Shown: piece after piece, positions 33,961 to 45,992 of the stretch
How the letters are laid out: every line of letters starts with the position of its first letter
Numbering within the stretch: position 1 is the first letter of the stretch
Program-made: the position numbers and the translations under genes
Assembly: GCA_950295325.1 (NCBI GenBank)
Contig: OX485809.1
Location: 28,024,001 to 28,088,000 of the forward strand
Source: Polytrichum commune
Lineage: Eukaryota; Streptophyta; Polytrichopsida; Polytrichales; Polytrichaceae
Direction: 5' to 3'
Length of the DNA stretch: 64,000 nt
The notes under the pieces: generated by a model
What the model was told of the DNA's origin: nothing
The model's database searches: none
Seen by the model: the letters and a program-made list of their open reading frames with translations, nothing else

Positions 33961-36550
33961 AGGCCTCGGCAAGGTAAGGTAAACGGTTAACGGGTAATCC
34001 AGTTGAGCTACCTTAACCTTACCCATTACCCTACCCTATTGCTACTTGTTAAGTTTAACCGTTTACACTTACCCACATTTTTGAAGGGTAATTACCCTGT
34101 GACATTGATTATTGTTTATCAAATGATTTTGGCCTCCCAAACAAGGCGTTCAAATTGCGAATTCATCAATTCTACAACCCCATCATCAAGGATCTCGTCT
34201 TCCCAATGGTCTTGCTCGACTGCGATTTGATCAAAAATGGCATCAACACTGTCACCGAGCACCTTCTCCATCTCGGCCGCTGCCTTAGCCCGATTCGATG
34301 GTACCTTTATCACGCATGTGTCAATCCAAAACCGCAAGCACATAGTTTGAATAAACACGGACGATGACAGCGACTGCCTCGCGGCCGTGAACTCGCGTCC
34401 TGCCACGCTGTTCACGCGCTCTGATGGCGTCGACGTTGCAAGCGTGCCAAGGTAGTCTGTTGTCATCTGGTAATGTGCAGGAAACACATCCTTATGTGCC
34501 ATCCACCACTCCATCACGTCGATAAACGACGATGATGTGACGACGCCAAGGCTGAGGTATTTTTTGACCTCATCACCAATCTCTTCCCCGACGTTTTGCA
34601 CCTGCTCGAACATGGCAGTGAAGAGCTTATCGATACGATCAGGTTGAGGAGTCAGCGCGGCAACGATGTTCGAGTACCGACGCTCAATCAGAGAGCAAAT
34701 CAAAGTTGTGATTTGGCCCATTGCCGCAGGATCGGTCGGCCTTGGTAGCTGCGGGTTTAGGTACGCGGCCACGATAGCCGGTTCTTGAACAAGAAACTTC
34801 TCGTACTGCTTCAGCTTTGCCTTCATGTCGGTAGCCGTTAGGTCCTGAACAATACATTTGAGCGCTATCTCTCCATTATCGCAATGTTTGATGAGATGTG
34901 TGATGGATGCGGACACCAAATCCAAAGATGTTTTGCGATTAGCCGCCAACGATTCCATAACCTGCCGGGGTGGACGCATGAACGCAGTCACAAGAGCAAT
35001 ACGTTCCCATTGTTCATCAGACAACACACCAACGCCAATTTCGTCGTTGTAAAGATTCATGATGTGATCCAGTGGAACCTTCTTGCTGAAGGCATCGCTA
35101 CCCATTTCGTGGGTCAAGTTCCACCTCGTTGGACAATCTTGATGTGTTGGTTCTTTGCTCGCGAAACCAACCAGATCAGCTTCGCGACGATATGCTTGGC
35201 GCATGGTCTTGCTACGACGAATACATACAAGTGCCTGCCGGAGTTGTGCATTGATGTCTGTGATGCGCACCAACACCTTCAAAACAGCTAGCTGAACGGA
35301 ATGGTCGGCGCAACGGACGTGATTGCATGAGCGCATATGTCCGTATCCGACTGCAGCATTGATTAGCTGGAACATGTACTTCATGGCAGCAGTCGCATTA
35401 GAGCCGTTGTCACTCACGACATTTAACAGTTTGGTCAGCACATTCAATCCCATCCCCTTCAAATGCTCGAAAAGGTCTTTAGCAACCCGCATGCCAACGC
35501 CACGTCCACTCGCAACGTCGATGATGGTCAACAACAAACTCTTCGACTTGGTTGTGACAGTGTCAATCCAATGCGCAGTCACAACATAGAACCCTTTCAA
35601 ATTGCAGTTTGACCACCCATCCAACGTCAATGAGATAGCGACATTTAATGAAGAGAAGAATGCAGCCAACAAAGGCCTTGCGATCAGGTACAACTCCATG
35701 ATGCGCCTAAGGATTGTGCGTGTCGATGGTGGCGAGTACTCATTCGTCAGAGATTGCAATAGTTCCTTGAATCGAGTGCCTCCTGCCACTCGAAATGAGA
35801 TGTCTCCACCAATGACAAAATCAACAACAACATTCTCGTATTTACGAGCAACATGATCTGGAAAGGACATTCGTTTTAGTGTTGTTTGTACCAAAATGTC
35901 GAAACCTGGGGCAGACGATACCTTGTCGCTACCAACATGGGAAAAACCGTGCTTGCTGGAGAGATGTGCCTTCCAACCAGAGTAGTTTGTCTTGCTCAAG
36001 AACCATTTCTTGCAGTGGCCGCATTGGCGCTTCCCCTTTTGTGCCAAGGGATCGCCCTCCATCCAACCATGGGTGTGCGCCCAGGGAAATTCCCCACGAG
36101 CACGCTTGCGTTTGTGGGCTAGGGTTGTGCGACCGGCATCCGCCAAATCAATCACCACAATGTTGGAATGGGATCTGACACCGTCGTTGATGCGGTCTTC
36201 ATCTCCGGCTTCGCTGCTAGAGCTTCCCATCTTCACCGCCGATCTCTGAGCAAGCCGTCCGGGACTCAATCAAACCTCACTACCTCAGTTCGAATTCCGT
36301 ACGGACGTCCGGTCTCCGAAGCCCCGAATTCGGATACGAGGGCCGGGCCGCCAAGGTGCCGCACTACCGATGCACTAGCCACTGGTAAGGGTTTAGGGTT
36401 AAAGGATTTAGGGTAATTTACAGGTAACCTTGACCAACTACCTTTACCCTACCCTTTAACTTACCCCATTGTCTACCTTAGTGATTTACCCTAGAACTTT
36501 ACGCTTTTACCGGGTAGAAAAGGTAAATTACCTTACCTTGCCTCGGCCTA
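33960..36550 (-). mobile_element. Apparently complete hAT-superfamily DNA transposon
   Basis: A 2591-bp element. The left end is TAGGCCTCGGCAAGGTAAGG and the reverse complement of the right end is TAGGCCGAGGCAAGGTAAGG, so the terminal inverted repeats match except at two positions. Internal to both ends are many short GGTAA/TTACC and TTACCCT copies, the subterminal repeats usual for hAT transposase binding. The element lies between a (CT)n tract and a (CTTT)n tract. The flanking 8-mers, TCTTTCTT and ACTTTCTT if the ends are trimmed by one base, agree at 7 of 8 positions, but simple-sequence context makes the duplication unprovable. It encodes one intact transposase. Intact ends plus an open gene suggest a young, possibly mobile copy. 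Confidence 0.85.
34119..36269 (-). CDS. hAT transposase (BED finger, DUF659-type core, hATC)
   Basis: An uninterrupted 716-codon frame without introns inside the hAT element. A BED-type zinc finger lies at about residues 80-110 with Cys83, Cys86, His102 and His107. The RNase-H-like core shows LTLDGW (Asp217), VVSDNGSNA (Asp287), the CADH motif (320-323) and CPTRW (379-383). Near the C-terminus are VMEWWM (Glu587, probable third acidic residue) and the hATC dimerisation segment LATSTPSERVNSVAG. All expected landmarks are present in order. The protein would bind the element ends and catalyse cut-and-paste excision in the nucleus. Met14 is an alternative start. The length suits hAT transposases (usually 600-800 residues). 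No disabling change is visible. Confidence 0.9.
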   Translation of the reverse strand: MSPGRLAQRSAVKMGSSSSEAGDEDRINDGVRSHSNIVVIDLADAGRTTLAHKRKRARGEFPWAHTHGWMEGDPLAQKGKRQCGHCKKWFLSKTNYSGWKAHLSSKHGFSHVGSDKVSSAPGFDILVQTTLKRMSFPDHVARKYENVVVDFVIGGDISFRVAGGTRFKELLQSLTNEYSPPSTRTILRRIMELYLIARPLLAAFFSSLNVAISLTLDGWSNCNLKGFYVVTAHWIDTVTTKSKSLLLTIIDVASGRGVGMRVAKDLFEHLKGMGLNVLTKLLNVVSDNGSNATAAMKYMFQLINAAVGYGHMRSCNHVRCADHSVQLAVLKVLVRITDINAQLRQALVCIRRSKTMRQAYRREADLVGFASKEPTHQDCPTRWNLTHEMGSDAFSKKVPLDHIMNLYNDEIGVGVLSDEQWERIALVTAFMRPPRQVMESLAANRKTSLDLVSASITHLIKHCDNGEIALKCIVQDLTATDMKAKLKQYEKFLVQEPAIVAAYLNPQLPRPTDPAAMGQITTLICSLIERRYSNIVAALTPQPDRIDKLFTAMFEQVQNVGEEIGDEVKKYLSLGVVTSSSFIDVMEWWMAHKDVFPAHYQMTTDYLGTLATSTPSERVNSVAGREFTAARQSLSSSVFIQTMCLRFWIDTCVIKVPSNRAKAAAEMEKVLGDSVDAIFDQIAVEQDHWEDEILDDGVVELMNSQFERLVWEAKII

Positions 36551-36572
36551 CTTTCTTTCTTTCTTTCTTTAG
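36551..36572. repeat. (CTTT)n microsatellite at the hAT right border
   Basis: CTTT repeated about five times directly after the right terminus of the hAT element. Confidence 0.75.
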
Positions 36573-39500
36573 TGCAAGATTTGCGCGTGGGAGACGCTAG
36601 AGTGTGGTAGATTCAGCCACCGCTTGCTTTACAACTAAGCCCCTACAACCCACTACAACCCTCTCCCTGCCTCGCTTCTTTCCGGAGCACCTAAAAAAAA
36701 TGCTTTCAAGAAATTCTTGGTTAGTTTTTGTAAGAGTTTGGTAAGAGCAAGGTGAGCTTGGTAGTGTCTGTTGACTGTCATGCATTCCACAGTGATCCTA
36801 AAGGGAAGCAGTCACCAGCACGGCACTGCAACACATCCTTTTTTTTTCGACTCCTTGTCACTCCACACCCACCACTGCCAAACTTTGGAATCTTGTCTAC
36901 AATGAACCACACAATGCTACCACCGCTTCCGCTCTACCTCGGAGCAAGGCTCTGCATGACCCCCAACATTTCCCCTCTTCTCTTCCTCTAATGAGCTCAT
37001 TTTTCCCTACCTCCCAAGACCCCTCCAAACTCCGCCTTTTTTTCGCGTTGCTCGGCATCTTGGGGCCACTCGAAAAAAAAACCACTTGACGTTTTCTCTT
37101 GATTTTCCGTTGTTTTTTGACCCCTCCTTCCCCCTTAGCCTATCTTATTGTAGCTTACATAACTTTTGACTTTTATCTCATCTTTTGGGTGATTCTCACC
37201 TCATTTAATTGTTTCTTACTTCCCCGCTACTTCATGTTAGGATAAATTACCATGTGAGCACGGTTTTTTGGGCTCACAACACCATATTATTCGATTACTT
37301 CGCAATGCGCACTCCGAGGTGCATCTGCCACCATTTCCTATGCATGAACTAGATGTTCAGTTCCCCTAGGTGGTAGAGGCCATAGTCAATTTGGGCGACT
37401 CAAAGCCTTCGTGTGATACAGAAACCCAACTGAATGCAAACACACCTTTTGACATGTCAAATTATGTGTCCATGGTCCATGCGCCCCCTTGCACATATAG
37501 ATGTTCATGTTAAACATGCATTTTGAGACACCAGTGATGCAAGAAAGGACTATACATGGCTTGCTTGGTCAACTAGATTTTAAATGGTAGAATTCGGTGT
37601 TCCACATTCCTAGCCCTATGATTGCTAGCGCTCGAAACTTGGGTGAATAACTATATACAATGGCTAGATTGTTTGTTGTTGTTGCACCTTCATCCATTAA
37701 TGTGGATGCCAATTTGGAGGAGTCACAAATTACACATGAGGCTGTGTTGGATACCACACAAAAGACTCCTACACATGATGTTGATGTTGCAACACGGATC
37801 CTATTGGCAATGCCCCTTAGGTGGACAAATGTATCCCCTCTAGTCAAGGTTGTGTGCCTTGACATGACCCTGACCTCATTGCATTAATTGCGAAGTTGCA
37901 ATAATGGCTTGCACTACCATGATGAACATTTTGTCATTGTTGTACATTGTTGGTGCAAACTTTGCATGCCTCTCTACCAATGTTTAAGTTGTGGCATCGT
38001 GGATCTCGGAGGATTAACAAGTTGGTCATGTAGTTGCAAAGGGATGCAAACAACATGGGTGTTGACATTTTATTCTATGGGGGGTTTGGACTATGCGAAT
38101 TCACAATGCTAGTGATAAACATATTGAATACGTGCATGTTAAATAAACATAGATTACATAGTGGACCCTTAAAAGAGAGACAACGACAACTTGTGGTGTT
38201 GGTGTGAATGAAGGATGTTTGATCGTAGTCGCAAACTCATATTTTAACCCGGAGCAGGTTTATTGGGCAGGCTATAGAATGAACCCCTAGACTTCTTGAT
38301 GAATAATATATGGCTGAGGATAAATGAACATTCCAAGAAGAAGAAAAAATTTACCTACCAACAAATTGTTTGCATCAATTGTAGATGTGGGTTGACAACC
38401 ATATTGATCAAGGGAAGGGGGTGGAGGAATGAGGCAATGCACATTTTGAGAATTGTTATGGAAAAGTAGAAGTCCTCATGGTGCCTTATTTCTTGGATTC
38501 ACACTAGAGTCTACTAGTTGTGAACAATATATAAACTTTTCATTTTGACTATGTCCTTAGGTGCCATATTGAACACATATGCAAACAATGGATGTTGATG
38601 TTGGGCTTGGAGGCTCGGGTAGCCCAGAAGGTAACCCCCCCCCCCCGCCCCCGTGGACGTGCCCCCTCAAGAGGGAGCTCCCTCGAGGATGGTAGTGTGG
38701 CTACCACGTTGTCTTCAACTTTGCGCATTACAATATTTTGAATGAATCGTGAGAAAATCACACATCTTCAAACTCCCACATGTTTGTAACATACATGATG
38801 TTTTCTTTCAACATTTGTAACATGCTCACTAGAGTTTGCATTTGCAATTTAAAGACATAAACATGCATTCTATTTATTTGGTCATGCACTTGTAACATTG
38901 TGTTTCATGTTATGTGTCTAGAAAAAGTGGTCCCCCATTCCTTGTGAAGCAAGTAAAGGGAATTTTGTTTCGTGCTATTGCTCATGTTTTGTCAAACAAC
39001 AATGTAATCATTGTTAGGACTTGTTATTGGCCCAACGCTTTAGATGTAACGTCAACAAGGGATGGTGTGTAGATTGCAGTCCAAGATGTTGTTATGAAGG
39101 TGGTGATCCAGATGACTGTTGGACATTGTGGGAGGATGTGTCAAGTAAAAAGCAACTAGATTTTGTGGATGGAATGAGGTGAATGTATAACGTGAAAGGG
39201 TGTCATGGTGAGGGAAGCATGAAGGCAATAGGCACAACATCGAATGATAGGGATGGAGGGGAAGAGGAGTGTGTGCATGCAACACGCCGTATGTATAGGG
39301 GATGGAGTGCAAAACACATTAATTGTAATCACACAACCTTGATTCTAGCAATTGCCATGCCGTGCGTTAGCATTCATGTTGCTACCTTTGACCAATATTT
39401 CATAGTGGTTGTGCACAATTTTAATGTTGTCAATCCATTTTTTCTAGGCCTTTGAGAATGACACAAAAGTCAAAACATCCACACAATTTATACTGGACAT

Positions 39501-40739
39501 GACCATATGTGTTCCAACCACAAACTCATAAGGAAAACAATCAAAAGGCGGGATTTCATCCAAAAAACATAGAGGTAGAATATTTGCATTACAAGAAATC
39601 CGGATAATAGAAAAACAAATCATAGTTGCTTAACAATGTGCAAGTTTGGAAGTGAAATGAAGGTCTTCACCTTATATGGCAACATGGGAAGGCCAATAAC
39701 ATGTGGGAGGGTTGTAACATGAACCAATGGATGTAACTCCTCATAACCCTCATAATATACATGTGTTGTATTTTGTAATGCACACATGTTACAAGGTAAT
39801 CCTAAACAACTTCCGATGATGCTAGTTGCAACACTTATGACATGTTGCCACCATCCTCAATATGCCGGAAATGGGGGTCCACTTTGGACGGCTTCACTAC
39901 TCCATGTTTTATTTGAGCCAACAATGTTTGTTTGTTTATTTTTGCCTCGGATGACATGATGGTTAGCCATTAAATGTTCCAACAAAAATGCATTGCATGT
40001 GGCAACATTAAAAAAACCTCGGTTGCAAGGTTACAAACATGTTTCTCCTTGTCCACTTCAAATGATGTCACGCACTACCATGCAATGGTGTTGGGACAAG
40101 GCATAATGGTCTTACTTCATAACAATATATGGGATATGGACAAACATGTTACCATGACCTCCTTTGGATGTGTTTGCAAAGGACCCACATTAACAAATAA
40201 TGTTTTTTTTCCTTCTGCAAGGTCTAGATGGAGTATCATGAGGATTTTTATATGATGCTTACATATGTTCCCCTTTAAAGTCTAATTGCAACATGGGTTG
40301 TACACAAAATACAATTCAAATGCATAATTTTGGAGGTGACTAGCGTTGGATTGTCATTTGCGATGGGAAGAGTAAGATAGGTAAGGAATTCCTCTAGATT
40401 TTTGCATTGCATTGATAAATAAATAAATAAACTACTACTATTTCAAGTTGGGTATGAACTTGTGTTGTTTCCTTGTTGCTTGGTATGAATATAGAGAAAA
40501 AAACATCCCCTATGTCAGTTCATATATGACCTAGTCCAAGTAATAATCATGTGCTCTATCTTTTCATGCATGCAATGTGGCTTAAAGGTTAGAGTGGTGG
40601 CTTTCAATTATGACACTCATGTTTTGCCCAACGTATGGCAAGTCATGTTGGTCTACAACCCACATGTGGGTTTTGTCAGTCTATTGTTTGTTGAAATAAA
40701 CCTATAAATTGTTGACAATGGGGAAGCTATCCATAAGCA
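36573..40739. other. No supported gene
   Basis: Mixed AT-rich sequence. Frames at 37622-38112 and 39183-39455 are broken and unassigned. A poly-C/G-rich patch with a partial palindrome (CTCAAGAGGGAGCTCCCTCGAG-like) lies near 38630-38690. Much of this stretch may be decayed transposon sequence. Confidence 0.35.
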
Positions 40740-42139
40740 CACTCAATTGGCGAATAACCCAACGCCCCATGTCATCCTTCTAAGGGTTGTTCGTGTAATG
40801 CAGAAATTTTCCCAATCCTTTTAGCATAGCAACTTGGATTTCATGGTCTTTATATTTGGCCATGGCTTGCTTTAACCATGCACAATGAACATGTCATAGC
40901 CAATGAAAGACTTTCACTTCAGGCCATATGGATTGCAACCCACCAATCTCAGCGTGTGCACAATCGATGATTAATGCATTGGGCATCCAATCTTCTTACA
41001 TTGATGCCAATTTTGTTGCGAGCACCTTCATCCACAATTTCTGATCAAGTTGTTTGGAAGTGAAAGTAATAATGTATGCCATGGGCATTCCATTCAACCA
41101 ATCCTCAAACACCCTCAAGGTGTAGAGGAGAAACTACAATGAGGAAGTCATATATAGTTTACGAGTTTTGGAAAAATAAAGAAGACATTAATGACATATT
41201 TGTAACATGAATTGCTCGATAAACTTTTCGGAAGTGGTATCTAACACGGTTAGATCGGGGATATGACCACATCAAACCTTGTTCTTACTAGTAGCAAACA
41301 TGGCGTCAATGGAGACGACCTTTTATACCTATGCTTAAACATCAAATGTTGTTGCCACAATGTTTGGGTGCCTTTGGTGAATGGAATATTTTCACATGTA
41401 ATAGCTCTGCGAACGTGGACACCTGATTCTTTGTAGTTAAACACAAGAAAATGATGTTCATGCATTGACATGTGCACGGATTTGACATTCCGTTTGTTGC
41501 ATTTGTAAGCCTCTATTGCAAATCGACCAACAACAATATAGATGTCCTGCTCTGAAATAAAGAGGTCTCAATGAATTCCTCCCCTTATTTGCACACATCC
41601 ATTAATTTTTTTATGTGCATTGCAATTATTCGTGGGATAGACAAATCCAATCACAACTGACTTATGATGAATTCTTGAACTTCTAGTGACAAATGGCTCG
41701 AGAATCTACTTTTATGTCCAATTTTAGTAGCCCCGTGGCAAGAAAACACTTTGAGGTTCATAAATTTTATCGAATGGTACGTGGTTTTTGCCACTGAGGG
41801 TTTCAAGTAGAATGTTTTCACAACAAATCCACATTGGCACCCCTTTTGTTGCCATGATCCACACATCTTAGTTGACATGCAATATCTTGTGCGTCCCTTT
41901 TCATTGGGAATGTATATGCCCTTTACATTGAGCCTTTGTTTATTCTTGCACATGTCATTTGTAACCAATAGAATGTGAGACGCATTGCCAATTGGCATGT
42001 ATTGGCAATGGTATTTGTTAGCTAGGCATGGGGTGAGCAACAAGTGTTGGAAATGAGATGCACGTATAAGTGGCACAAACTTACAAGTTTGTAACATTGC
42101 TCCATGCACATTGGAATTCAAATTGCATGTCACAATCAC
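40740..42139 (-). pseudogene. Decayed MULE (Mutator-like) transposase
   Basis: On the minus strand, fragments in several frames follow the order of a MULE/FAR1-type protein. An N-terminal segment reads CGSWQQKGCQCGFVVKTFYL with a downstream CHGA (about 41800-41900). Next comes HMSMHEHHFLVFNYKESGV (41250-41477), then VSIDAMFATSKNKV in another frame (41290-41330, holding the first expected Asp). A final piece reads MPMAYIITFTSKQLDQ and PNALIIDCAHAEIGGLQSIWP (near 40900-41080), matching the MULE core with its DxAxAEI motif. Several stops and frameshifts separate the pieces. No terminal inverted repeats were found. Confidence 0.6.
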
Positions 42140-43416
42140 ACTTGGTGAGGAGCAAATAGCTTTTCCATTAGGAAAACGTGGGCTTCCCCTCTTGGTTCAA
42201 CGGAGGGCCTTGCAAATGAACATGTAGGGAACATTAATGCAACCCTCCTCGCCTTTCACAAATCCCTCCACTCTCATCTAGGGTACATATGCAACCAAAA
42301 CTGAAGTACTAGTCCACCCATCGTTATGCAACGCCCACTCAAGATTGTTGTGCATGAAAATGCACGATTCTAATGAAAACTGTATACAAATTGCAATCGC
42401 TCCCCAAGTAAGGCACTTTTAAAGCAACTTCAAAGAATCCCCACATGTTTCCAATGCCTACAACATACAACGCACTTTCAACATGATGGTTTTCGTAGCA
42501 CCAAATCTTAGTTTCCATTGATGCATATGTTCAAATCTCATCTGCCATGATGTTAGGTTACATGAGTGGATGGATGGATGGATGTGATGATCATGGTCCC
42601 CATGTGGTCCTCATTACACTGGGATGCCATGATGCGAAACGTGAACACATGTTATGATGAGGATTGAAATCATGAATGATGCAATGGGGCAGACAACATG
42701 GATGTTGCGCGCTGCGCGAGAGCTGGAAGTGCAATGGTTACACAACCGACGTGGCGAAGGGTTACGAGCGGGGCATGTTACAAAGTAGGTTGGGCTTGGT
42801 CTACGCGAGTTGGAGTTAGGGTGTAACACTTGACGATGGTCCGCGTAGGATAGGGCTATAACGACACTCGATTTCTGAAACAAAATGAAGGCCTTTGGGG
42901 CTTGGTAATGGTAGGGGCGCCTGGCGGGCTGGCAGGCGCATCGGAGAGTCGGGCTCGCATTAAAGAGTATTGGATGGGATAATGTTAGGGCTCCGCTCCG
43001 CCAAGGACGCTGCTACCCTAATCGATCCTCGCCTTCATCCTTCCCCTGTGGCGGCCATCCCCTTCCCTTCCCTTGCCCACTTCCCCTCAAAGCTTCTCCT
43101 GGCTCTTCCCGCGTACGCTGAAACCCTTGGCACCGTCTCTGCTACACCTCACTGTGCCCTTGCCATCCGCTCTCTACGACGTTCTGCTCACCTCCACCCG
43201 TGCAGGTTTGAGTCGGTTTGGCGGATTGTGGAGCACTTTCCGAGGGTTTTGGGTGTACGGGAGTGATAGGTTTGGGGTGGTGGGTTTGAGTGGTGTATGG
43301 AGGCTGTGAGGATGCAACACAGACGGCAGGGTGGTGCCAGGGAGGAATGTTGATGGAGCAGGGGCTGTGAGGTGGCAGTGTGAAGGTGGTGTGAAGGAGA
43401 CAGAAGTGGTGCAGCC
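42140..43416. promoter_or_regulatory. Upstream and 5' region of the RGG-box gene
   Basis: The first ~600 bp is unremarkable AT-rich sequence. From about 42900 base composition becomes GC-richer, as before the PfkB gene, which suits a promoter and leader. Frames in this stretch (42970-43309) overlap in several registers and are not supported. Confidence 0.35.
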
Positions 43417-45992
43417 ATGTCGACACAGAACTTTTTCGCCCTGCTCGGGGACGATGAGAATGAGGACCCTGCGGCCGTGGTGGTGAGGGCAACCTCAATC
43501 CCTGCCGCTGGTGGAGACAAGACAGCCGCCGCTGCCACTAACAAGAAACCGCAGCAGCAGGCAGGAGCTGCCGCCAAGCTGTCATCCAAGCCCGCCGCTG
43601 CGCCCGCTGACGCTGGTATGTCTGTGTCCGCATTGTGTGCTGATGAATTCGTTGGTGTGGCGTGGTTATGTAATTGTATGTTTGGGGGAGCGGGACTCTG
43701 TTTCTATCTTGATGATGGTTTGAAACCTAAGTGCCAGCCCCAGGGTTTGCATGTGCATGGAGCTTGCATGTGGTGACGGTGGTTCGACGAAGTGGTGATC
43801 AATGTGTGCCCTTTCTGTATGATCTCGCTACGCCCCTGCCACGGGTGAAGCTTTCCAGCGCGCCGACGCTTCTTGTTTGATTGGTGTCTGGCAACCTAAG
43901 TGGCAGCAGCAGGGTTTGCGTGGAGATTGTGTGTTGCGATGGTTTGAATCAACAGTTGATCATTGTGTGATAGTTCTGAATGCTGTCAGCATTCCCTATG
44001 ACGGATGCGGCGTTCCCGTTCACTGAAGCTTCTTGTTTGACTGGTTTTCAGTGAAAGATGGGCAGAGGGGTCAGTATGACGGTAGCAGGGGAGGCCGAGG
44101 AGGCGGGCGCGGTGAGGGTAGAGGCCGGGGCCGTGGAGGCCGTGGTAACTATGGAGATCGCGAAGGTGGCGCCCCACGCGAGGGTGGAGGATACCGGGAA
44201 CGAGGAAATTACAACAACGACCGAAATGTGAGCAACACGAAGGACGCAGATGGTTTCATCGGAGGAGGTCGTGGTTCCCATGGCGGCGGCTATGGGGGCG
44301 ACAAGCCTCACACAGAGAACGGTGAAGGGCGTGTCTTTGACGGTGCTCGCAGCGGCAGAGGAGGCCGGGGTCGTGGAGGCCGTGGGTACGGTGGCGACGG
44401 TGAGGACCGCCCCCGCAGGCGTGAGTTTGATCGCCACAGTGCTTCTGGCAGAGGGTAAGTAGTTCTCCAACAACAATTGCTGTTTGTTACTTCGTTGAAT
44501 CTATTAGAAGGTCGGACATGATGCATTTAGGGATGAGGGATACCGGGGATTTGAATTTAGGGGTTGCATTGGAGTGGGAGGTGGTTCTGCAGTTGTGGGG
44601 TTTGGAATGGTGCATAAATAATGAACCTTTCATCAGTTGCCAAGGACTCTGGTGGGTCTTATCCGATAAGAAATTTCCTTGCATCACTGACTCTGCGAAT
44701 GACCTCGTTCTGAAATTTTTGCAGAAACGAATCCTTGAAGAGAGACGGTTCTGGGCGAGGCAATTGGGGGTCAGAGATTGATTCTGCCGTTGTCCAGTAA
44801 GTGAATGGTTCAAGTTTTAACAAATTTCTCTGCAACCATTCACTTACTGGAAATATTTTGTGAGATAAAACTTGTCAGCTGATTGGTTAATAAGGTTTGA
44901 ATTTCATCCTGCTATGGCTGAATCATTGGTTGATGATGGTAATGGTGTGTTTGTGACATTGATAAACAGACAGGTTTCTGATGAAGCCAAGGAAGAGGTA
45001 AAGGTTGTTGAAGGGGAAGTTGAGGAAAAGAAGCCAGAGCATGATGCAGCTGCAGATGTGAAACCTGAAGAAGCTGTTGAGGAGAAAAAGGAGGAAGAAG
45101 AGGAGGACAATGTGAGTGTAGACGTGACTTACTTGCCGAGCATGATATGGTTGTGCAAGCAGTGTGCAGTGCTTCTGTGAAGGAAGAGTTCTAATGATTA
45201 TTGTCCTGTGGTGCAGGAGATGACTCTGGAGGAGTATGAGAAGGTTCTGGAAGAGAAGCGCAAAGCTCTGGATGCAGAGAAAAATGAGGAGAGGAAGGTG
45301 GAAGCCGACAAAGCCTTTGCAAGCATGCAGCTGGTGGACAACAAGAAGAGGGAGGAAGACATCTTCATTAAGCTGGTAAGCTTCTTGATGAGATGCAAGC
45401 AGAGTTTGATGGCCAGTTCAGGAATGTTAGGTTTTTCTTGTTCTTCTGGCGGATTATATCTCGAAGGTCTGTTATATCCGTGGTTGTGGCTTTTGCAGGG
45501 TGAGGACAAAGAGAAGGTGAAGAAAAGGGAGGCAGCGGAGCGCGAAGAGAAATCCAGAAAAGTAAATCTCGACCAGTAGCAAGTTGCATATGTTTTTCAA
45601 TTCAAATTACATTTGTTAGTGTCTCTAGGTTCCTTGTTGCCATTTGTCTGATAATAGATGATTATACATACAGTTATTTATACTGTGAATGGACTTGTAT
45701 TACAATTTTGATTGTGCAGCCTGTGAGTATCAACGAGTTCTTGAAGCCTGCGGAAGGTGAGAAGTACTACGGTCCACCCTCAAGCCGTGGACGAGGTGGT
45801 CGTGGTGGGCGAGGAGAACGTGGCGACCGTGATCGGGGTGATAGGAATGACCGCGGTGAGCGGGCAGAACGCGGCTCTTATGGAGGTGGTTTTGGTGGTA
45901 GATATGGAGGCGGACGAGGTGGAGCAGGTGGAGGTGGATCCGCCCCCAAAATTGAGGACACCATGCAGTTTCCAACTCTCGGTGGCAAGTAA
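43417..45992 (+). CDS. RGG-repeat hyaluronan/mRNA-binding (HABP4/Stm1-like) protein, seven exons
   Basis: Proposed exons are 43417-43615, 44052-44454, 44725-44796, 44970-45111, 45217-45375, 45499-45561 and 45720-45992. Phases agree and they total 436 residues. The N-terminus NFFALLGDDENEDP is the Stm1-type motif. A first Gly/Arg-rich block (GGRGGGRGEGRGRGRGG and similar) fills exon 2. Exons 4-6 give the acidic/coiled HABP4_PAI-RBP1 region, including EMTLEEYEKVLEEKRKALD. Exon 7 starts PVSINEFLKPAEGEKYYGPP and ends in a second RGG block and FPTLGGK. This matches plant RGGA/B/C-type proteins, cytoplasmic RNA- and ribosome-associated factors. The acceptor for exon 4 is ambiguous by four bases (ACAG|ACAG). 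GC-rich coding sequence contrasts with the AT-rich surroundings. Confidence 0.9.

Noticed and set aside
34155-36416. Plus-strand frames across the hAT transposase
   Set aside because: Antisense shadows of the 716-codon gene.
44048-44526. Minus-strand frames opposite the RGG exon
   Set aside because: They arise from the antisense of Gly/Arg codons and lack splice or family support.
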